Source of the DNA: Pectobacterium carotovorum
Lineage (GTDB): Bacteria > Pseudomonadota > Gammaproteobacteria > Enterobacterales > Enterobacteriaceae
Length of the DNA stretch: 64,000 bases
Direction: 5' to 3'
NCBI RefSeq assembly: GCF_033898505.1
Contig: NZ_JAXAFK010000001.1
Span: forward strand, 1,488,001 to 1,552,000
Part shown: in pieces, positions 58,670-64,000 of the stretch
Layout of the letters: each line of letters starts with the position of its first letter
Position numbering within the stretch: the first letter of the stretch is position 1
Position numbers and translations under genes: made by a program
The notes under the pieces: model-generated
Told to the model about the DNA's origin: nothing
Seen by the model: only the letters and a program-made list of their open reading frames with translations
The model's database searches: none

Positions 58670-60343
58670 TCATCCCATAACCGGAATGCGCTGGGTTATT
58701 TCTCTCTGATCGATCATCGGGTTACTGTCACCCTCCGTCGAGGGCAGGATAAACAGCGACACTGAAGTATTTAAGCGTTCTGTTTGCTCCAGCAGTGAGG
58801 AGAAGGTGCGCGCAGAGGCTTCAACCTGTCCCGCGTTTTCTCTGACGGTATCATTCAACGTACTGAGACGAGTGGTGACTTCATGAATGCTTTCGGTCTG
58901 CTGATGCGATATTTCCGAGATCTCGCTCAGAAACGTGCCGGTGCCTTTCGCCGTCTGAATGATGTTTTGCAGGCTATCATTCAGTTTGTTTACCAGCCGC
59001 GTTCCTGCGCTTACGCTGTTGTCTGAATCACGAATCAGCACATTAATATTTTGTGCCGAATGGCTGCTTTGCGACGCCAGCGTACCGACTTCTCGTGCGA
59101 CAACGGCAAAGCCTCGTCCCATCGTCCCAGCGCGTGCGGCCTCTATTGCGGCGTTCAGGGACAAAATATGCGTCTGGAACGCCACGTTTTCAATCATACC
59201 AATGGCTTCCGTCATTTCGCGCGTTCTGCCTGCAATGTCTGACATCGCGGCTTTGACGTCATTCATCATGGTTTCGCCCTGTGCAGCGATCTTGCTGGTG
59301 TCTTCCGCATGCAGGTTGGCCTGCTGAGTATGCTGCGCATTTTGCTCAAGATGTTGGCTAAGCTGAATAATGTGCTCGGTGGTGACTTTGAGTTCATGGG
59401 ACTGGCGGTTAGCCTGCTCGGAAAGCTGATGGTTATCCGCTGCAACCCGATCAACCTGCGTCACCATGTGGTCAACGCCCTGGCGAACCTGATTGACTAA
59501 TGTCACCAGACCTTCCTGCATTTGAATGACGCTGGTATTAAGTTGCCCAATTTCGCGTGTACCGCGTATCTCGGCATCTACCGAATGAGAAAGATCGCCT
59601 GCGGCGATCAGTTTTAAGTGGGCAATGATGTGCTTCAGTGGGCGAATAATGACCCGACTCACGCCGATCCAAACTGCGATGGCGATCGCCAGTAACAGCC
59701 CCAGAACCGTGATAAAAATCGTTTTAGCCTGGTCGAGAGAAGATAAAAATTGTTGCCCGTGCTGTTTTTGCAGGGCATCGGTGTCTTGCAGATAGTGTGA
59801 ATATTTCTGGGTAAAATCGCTTTGATAAGCCTGAACGGGAACGGCAAAGAAAATGTCGATCTGGTTGGTGGTTTTTATTCCCTGAGCGAGTTCAACAAGC
59901 CCGGAATAGAGCTGGCTGTAACTCTTCTTCAAATCAACGAAAGCCGTCGTGTCCGCTTCCACCGTCGTGACTGTCCCCAGCTGTTGGTAGTGCTCCTGCG
60001 CCTGTTTGAGAGACACTTCTGCCTCATCCATCAGACTGTGCCAACTGCCTTCAGACCCTGTTTCTTTGTCTACCAGGAGATAAATGCCCGCGCGGTTAAG
60101 TTTATCGCTGGCGTTCATCACTTCCATCCGCGCTTTATCCATTAACGCTTGTTGCTGGCGAAGGCTTTCGTTAGCGGAAATATCCTGCCGCACCTGAGTC
60201 ATCGTTTGAGAAATGACGCCGACGGAAACCAATTGCAGTAAAGAAAATAACCCAATGATCAATAACAATCCGGAGAGAATACTGAGGCGATGACGGCGGC
60301 GGATAGTAGCAATTCCGTTTCGCAAAATCGCTGGCATTAACAT
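58670..60343 (-). CDS. Methyl-accepting chemotaxis protein
   Basis: 557-aa inner-membrane chemoreceptor. TM1 about 22-45, a periplasmic four-helix ligand-binding region (about 46-190), TM2 about 191-213, HAMP, methylation helices, and the conserved hairpin tip NVAFQTHILSLNAAIEAARAG (about 400-420). The C-terminus ends QRIPVMG with no NWETF-type pentapeptide, so CheR/CheB tethering is not expected. Ligand unknown. It lies between yciY and yciI where E. coli has kch, so it is lineage-specific at this site. Confidence 0.93.
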   Translation of the reverse strand: MLMPAILRNGIATIRRRHRLSILSGLLLIIGLFSLLQLVSVGVISQTMTQVRQDISANESLRQQQALMDKARMEVMNASDKLNRAGIYLLVDKETGSEGSWHSLMDEAEVSLKQAQEHYQQLGTVTTVEADTTAFVDLKKSYSQLYSGLVELAQGIKTTNQIDIFFAVPVQAYQSDFTQKYSHYLQDTDALQKQHGQQFLSSLDQAKTIFITVLGLLLAIAIAVWIGVSRVIIRPLKHIIAHLKLIAAGDLSHSVDAEIRGTREIGQLNTSVIQMQEGLVTLVNQVRQGVDHMVTQVDRVAADNHQLSEQANRQSHELKVTTEHIIQLSQHLEQNAQHTQQANLHAEDTSKIAAQGETMMNDVKAAMSDIAGRTREMTEAIGMIENVAFQTHILSLNAAIEAARAGTMGRGFAVVAREVGTLASQSSHSAQNINVLIRDSDNSVSAGTRLVNKLNDSLQNIIQTAKGTGTFLSEISEISHQQTESIHEVTTRLSTLNDTVRENAGQVEASARTFSSLLEQTERLNTSVSLFILPSTEGDSNPMIDQREITQRIPVMG

Positions 60344-60670
<327 letters not shown>

Positions 60671-60967
60671 TTAAAACACTTTTTTGTATGGCTTCACGCT
60701 GACGTGTTTGTAGACATCTGCCGCGATGTAGGGGTCGGCGTCAGCCCATGCGGTTGCTTCATCCAGTGACGCGAATTCGGCGATAATGACGGAACCGCTA
60801 AAGCCAGCCTGACCGGGATCTTCGCTGTCGATAGCAGGTAAAGGACCCGCGGTAACCAGTCGCCCCTGATCGCGCAATGCCTGTAGGCGGGCAAGGTGAT
60901 CGGGCCTTACCGACAGGCGTTTTGCTAATGAATCAACATTATCTTCAGCATAAATGACATAGAGCAT
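60671..60967 (-). CDS. yciI: YciI-family protein
   Basis: 98-aa ferredoxin-like (dimeric alpha-beta barrel) protein, the same length as E. coli YciI. The conserved His and Asp are in [24 protein letters not shown] (about 22-45) and [11 protein letters not shown] (about 77-87). A possible hydrolase of unknown substrate. The start at 60967 follows GAGGTCACT; the 60-codon extension upstream is rejected. Divergent from tonB. Confidence 0.93.
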   Translation of the reverse strand: MLYVIYAEDNVDSLAKRLSVRPDHLARLQALRDQGRLVTAGPLPAIDSEDPGQAGFSGSVIIAEFASLDEATAWADADPYIAADVYKHVSVKPYKKVF

Positions 60968-61215
60968 AGTGACCTCACAGGTAGGAAGGTACCCTTTTCG
61001 TTTGGGATGCCGGGTCAGCGCCCAGCGGCCAAACGCCATCGGGTAAGAGACGCGTGTTTCTACCATCATACGTGATGTTGTTCGAGGACAATAGGTTGAT
61101 TTGCCAGAGTAATCCCCCCACGATTTCTGTTTTTTTGACAATTCCACGGGTTGTTATTGAATATGATTGCTATTTGCATTTAAACTTGGGCGGCATAAGA
61201 GGATAAAGACAGACT

Positions 61216-61971
61216 ATGCCGCAAAAAAAGTTTTTTTTGACCCGCCGTTACTCATGGCCATTCATACTTTCAGTTGGTTTTCACGGTTCACTGATTGCAG
61301 GTTTACTGTACGCATCGTTTAATAATTCAATCGAATTACCGCAGGAATCTAAGCCCATCAGCGTTGTGATGGTGAACCCTGCGGCCTATGAAGCGGCTCC
61401 TGCTGCCAAATCTGCCCCTGAACCAGAACCGGTGAAGCAGCCAGAAGCAGAGCCGGAACCGATTCCAGAACCGGAGCCATTGCCGCAGCCGGTTCCTATG
61501 CCATTGCCTGAACCAAAGCCCAAGCCGAAACCTAAACCGGAACCCAAGCCCGTGAAGAAGGTTGAGCAGCCGAAGCCGGTTAAACGTGAGCCGACCGTTG
61601 AAAAACAGCCACCTTCGCCGTTTACCAGCGAAGAACCGACGCGCAATGTGAATAATGCGCCGGTGAAGCAGGCGCCTGCGCCCGCCGCAAGTGCGCAGTC
61701 AAGTGGGCCACGTCCGTTGAGCCGCGCGCAGCCTCAGTATCCTGCCCGCGCGTTTTCCCTGCGTGTTGAGGGGCGGGTAAAAATGCAGTTTGATGTGGAC
61801 GAGTCTGGGCGCGTTGACAACGTTCGCGTGCTTTCTGCCGAACCGCGTAATATGTTCGAGCGTGATATTAAACAGGCGATGCGTAAATGGCGCTATGAAG
61901 CGGGCAAGCCAGGCAAAGATTTGGTTGTGACCATCGTCTTTAAAATTGACGGCGGGGCGGCAGTCGAATAA
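61216..61971 (+). CDS. tonB: Energy-transducing protein TonB
   Basis: 251-aa (E. coli 239) periplasm-spanning protein that couples the proton-motive force through ExbBD to outer-membrane receptors. Membrane anchor with the SXXXH motif ([16 protein letters not shown], about 19-34), a long Pro/Glu then Pro/Lys domain (about 65-130), and the C-terminal domain [20 protein letters not shown] to IVFKIDGG that binds TonB boxes. A Fur-type AT-rich region lies upstream (about 61145-61195). Confidence 0.96.
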   Translation: MPQKKFFLTRRYSWPFILSVGFHGSLIAGLLYASFNNSIELPQESKPISVVMVNPAAYEAAPAAKSAPEPEPVKQPEAEPEPIPEPEPLPQPVPMPLPEPKPKPKPKPEPKPVKKVEQPKPVKREPTVEKQPPSPFTSEEPTRNVNNAPVKQAPAPAASAQSSGPRPLSRAQPQYPARAFSLRVEGRVKMQFDVDESGRVDNVRVLSAEPRNMFERDIKQAMRKWRYEAGKPGKDLVVTIVFKIDGGAAVE

Positions 61972-62000
61972 TTCACGCCAGTACAAAAATACACAAAAGA

Positions 62001-62036
62001 AACGGGGCGTCATCTTGGCAGATGACGCCCCGTTTT
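62001..62036. terminator. tonB terminator (convergent with yciA)
   Basis: 14-bp perfect stem AACGGGGCGTCATC (62001-62014) with GATGACGCCCCGTT (62021-62034) and a TTT tail, 30 bp after the tonB stop. It may act for yciA transcripts on the other strand too. Confidence 0.85.
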
Positions 62037-62076
62037 CGTATCAATCGCTATTCAGGGCAGCTTACGCCGATGAACG

Positions 62077-62499
62077 CTACTCGCTTGGCGTGAAGTGGCT
62101 CTTGCCGGCAGGGAGTTCACGCGGATGACCTTCTTCATCGACTGCGACATAGGTGAATAACGCTTCGGTAGCCCGATAGCGCTGGCCAATAGGCTCAGAC
62201 GACACTTTCTTTACCCAAACTTCAACGTTGACGTTGATAGAACTACGGCCAGTGCGTAAACAACGCGCATAGCAACAAACCACATCGCCGACGGCGACAG
62301 GTTTTAAGAACGACATCCCATCGACCCGTACGGTAACGACACGGCCTTCGGCAATTTCTTTCGCCAAAATTGCGCCGCCGATGTCCATTTGCGACATCAA
62401 CCAGCCGCCAAAAATATCTCCGTTCGCATTGGTATCGGCTGGCATTGCCAGCGTGCGGAGAACCAGTTCGCCCTGTGGTAACACGTTTTGTGTGCTCAT
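62077..62499 (-). CDS. yciA: Acyl-CoA thioesterase YciA
   Basis: 140-aa hotdog-fold broad-specificity acyl-CoA thioesterase. Catalytic Asn/Asp region ADTNANGDIFGGWLMSQMD and the conserved VRVDGMSFLKPVAVGDVVCC. The start at 62499 (MSTQNVLPQG) is aligned with E. coli YciA; five codons upstream are dropped. Confidence 0.95.
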   Translation of the reverse strand: MSTQNVLPQGELVLRTLAMPADTNANGDIFGGWLMSQMDIGGAILAKEIAEGRVVTVRVDGMSFLKPVAVGDVVCCYARCLRTGRSSINVNVEVWVKKVSSEPIGQRYRATEALFTYVAVDEEGHPRELPAGKSHFTPSE

Positions 62500-62603
62500 T
62501 GTGCAATCAGTCAAGTTGGTTAAGTTGAGTATACCCGCCAGTCAAAGCGTACTTGCTGACGGGCATAGTGTCTTTATCAAACAATGTGTATTGCTTTAGC
62601 GAA

Positions 62604-63170
62604 TTACGGTTGCTCGCTTTTTTCTTCTTCTGATTTTTCCTGGTCGCCAGGCAAGTGACGGTAGATATAGACGCCACAAAGCAGCGTAAACAGCAGCGTC
62701 ACACCCGTCAGACCAAAGACTTTGAAATTGACCCACACGCTTTGCGGTAGCCAGAAAGCAATATAGATGTTAACCAGCCCGCACACCAGAAAGAACATCG
62801 CCCAGGCTAAATTCAATTTTCCCCAGACGGGCTGCGGCAAGGTTAGCTCTTTACCCAACATTTTCTGAATCAGGGTCTGCTTCATGACAAACTGGCTAAC
62901 CAGCAGAGCGGCGGCAAATAACGCATAGATAATGGTGACTTTCCACTTGATAAACAGATCGTTATGGAACACCAGCGTTAGCGAACCGAAAACGACGACC
63001 ATCGCAAAGGTGACCAGCGTCATTTTCTCTATTTTACGATACATCACCCAGGTGACCGCGAGCGACAGCGCCGTTGCCGCAATTAATGCGCCCGATGCGA
63101 TGTAGATGTCATAGAGTTTATAAGCCGCAAAAAACACGACCAACGGTATAAAATCAAGAAGTTGCTTCAT
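62604..63170 (-). CDS. yciB: Inner-membrane septation protein YciB
   Basis: 188-aa (E. coli 179) intracellular septation A family (IspZ) membrane protein with about five helices. [20 protein letters not shown] and [23 protein letters not shown] are conserved. The C-terminus is charged ([10 protein letters not shown]). It acts in envelope synthesis and division with YciC-linked genes; order yciC-yciB-yciA as in E. coli. Confidence 0.95.
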   Translation of the reverse strand: MKQLLDFIPLVVFFAAYKLYDIYIASGALIAATALSLAVTWVMYRKIEKMTLVTFAMVVVFGSLTLVFHNDLFIKWKVTIIYALFAAALLVSQFVMKQTLIQKMLGKELTLPQPVWGKLNLAWAMFFLVCGLVNIYIAFWLPQSVWVNFKVFGLTGVTLLFTLLCGVYIYRHLPGDQEKSEEEKSEQP

Positions 63171-63369
63171 TATGTCAATCCATCACTCAACAGTGTCGTA
63201 ATCATAACCCACAAGAGTTATCCGATAGCTCATGCCATTATCCTTCATTGTGGAACACCATTCCCGAGATATTGTAATAATTTGCAGAAAATTACGATTG
63301 GGCAAGTCGTGAACGAGGGAGTGGTGAAGCCTATGCCGCCAGAACTGCGGCATAGGGGAAGAGCGGCAA

Positions 63370-64000
63370 TTAAGCGCGCAGCAGCATATAAAGGCGGAAC
63401 AGGTAAATCAGCAGAATCGCGGAGATCAGGTTGCTTAACCCGTTCAGAACCACGCCGAGCACAGTAGGCGAGGAAATCGGTAACTTCGACACGACCAGCA
63501 AAATAGCGATTTTAGCCAACAACCACATCACGATGGCAGGCGCGGTTGCGCGTAAGTTGCCATAGGCCAGTTTGGTGCTTGCTTTAATCGCGCTGAAAAT
63601 TCCGCTTTTTTCAGTGACCACAATCACGGGCGACAAACTCAGGGCAATGGCCAGCAGCACGCCAGGAATGACCAGAAGCATCATACCAAGCTGGATGAGC
63701 AGCGTGCACAGCAGGATCAGGAAAAGCAGGCGCAGTAAAAAAGGGGCGGAGGCACCGATTGCGCGTAGTGCACTGGTGCGATGTCCATCAGACACCAGTT
63801 GGATCAGCATCAGAACCCCGCCTGTCAGCAGTACGTTGCCCACTAACGCAGCAAAGGTGCCTGCCGCCGACATTTTTAGCAACACGGTTTGTTGTTCCGG
63901 CGTCATCTGCTGAATCAAGTCCATCAAGCCGGATTCGACAGACGATGACAGATCGCTGCCGGAGGTGCTCAGAATCCGTAATTCGTCTACAGAAGGCGAT
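63370..64000 (-). CDS. yciC: UPF0259 membrane protein YciC, C-terminal part (start outside window)
   Basis: The frame is open on the minus strand to the last base of the window, so about 210 residues are visible and the N-terminus (about 37 residues by comparison with E. coli YciC, 247 aa) is missing. [20 protein letters not shown] and [18 protein letters not shown] are conserved; about five membrane segments. A TTG at 63927 is internal, not the true start. Confidence 0.93.
   Translation of the reverse strand, partial: SPSVDELRILSTSGSDLSSSVESGLMDLIQQMTPEQQTVLLKMSAAGTFAALVGNVLLTGGVLMLIQLVSDGHRTSALRAIGASAPFLLRLLFLILLCTLLIQLGMMLLVIPGVLLAIALSLSPVIVVTEKSGIFSAIKASTKLAYGNLRATAPAIVMWLLAKIAILLVVSKLPISSPTVLGVVLNGLSNLISAILLIYLFRLYMLLRA

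Noticed and set aside
61386..61646. Gly/Ser-rich frame antisense to tonB
   Set aside because: It is the complement of the Pro/Glu/Lys-rich repeat part of tonB; composition only.

Overview
The window is chromosomal DNA of a soft-rot enterobacterium, most likely a Pectobacterium (Enterobacterales). This is inferred from three things. Almost every backbone protein is a close full-length relative of an E. coli K-12 protein. Long blocks keep the E. coli gene order (dsbB-nhaB-fadR-ycgB-dadA; yeaH-yeaG-mipA-yeaE-yeaD-gapA-msrB-yeaC; pncA-ansA-sppA-ydjA-topB; purU-ychJ-rssA-rssB-galU-hns-tdk-adhE-oppABCDF-yciU-cls-yciY-yciI-tonB-yciA-yciB-yciC). ERIC-type intergenic repeats are also present. The species call is not proven by any single sequence feature.

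Region 1 (1-about 5.5 kb) is the right end of a P22-type podovirus prophage: the C-terminus of a virion protein, a large DNA-ejection protein, a counter-oriented membrane-protein gene in the slot where P22 carries sieA, and a tailspike whose P22-like head-binding domain is joined to an SGNH-hydrolase (GDSL) esterase instead of a beta-helix. No gtr genes follow, and host DNA resumes with the 31-codon gene mgtS.

Region 2 (6.3-19.4 kb) is the dsbB-nhaB-fadR-ycgB / dadA block. Between ycgB and dadA, which adjoin in E. coli, lies a seven-gene accessory operon: a phosphofructokinase-like kinase, an ascorbate-family PTS (EIIB, EIIC, EIIA), a 92-aa unknown, a small P-loop kinase and a LacD/YihT-type class I aldolase. 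Together they predict uptake of a sugar as a phosphate, a second phosphorylation and aldol cleavage. The substrate is unknown. This operon is the best candidate here for an undescribed system.

Region 3 (19.5-38 kb) holds a hemerythrin protein, the YeaG/YeaH stress kinase pair, MipA, an aldo-keto reductase, hexose-6-phosphate mutarotase, gapA, msrB, yeaC, NAD salvage (pncA), asparaginase I, protease IV, a nitroreductase, topB (with selD absent from its usual place), a DUF1496 protein, xthA, and a TRIC/UPF0126 membrane protein behind a singlet glycine riboswitch that forces a downstream start codon.

Region 4 (37.6-56 kb) begins with tRNA-Tyr, its stringent-type promoter and rtT-like tail repeats, then purU, ychJ, rssA, rssB, galU, hns, tdk, adhE and the opp oligopeptide transporter with two tandem oppA paralogues. 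ychE is missing between adhE and oppA.

Region 5 (56-64 kb) holds yciU, cls, the small gene yciY, a chemoreceptor, yciI, tonB, yciA, yciB and the start-truncated yciC. Four ERIC-type elements (36.8, 43.9, 58.0 and 60.5 kb) differ by two optional internal modules.
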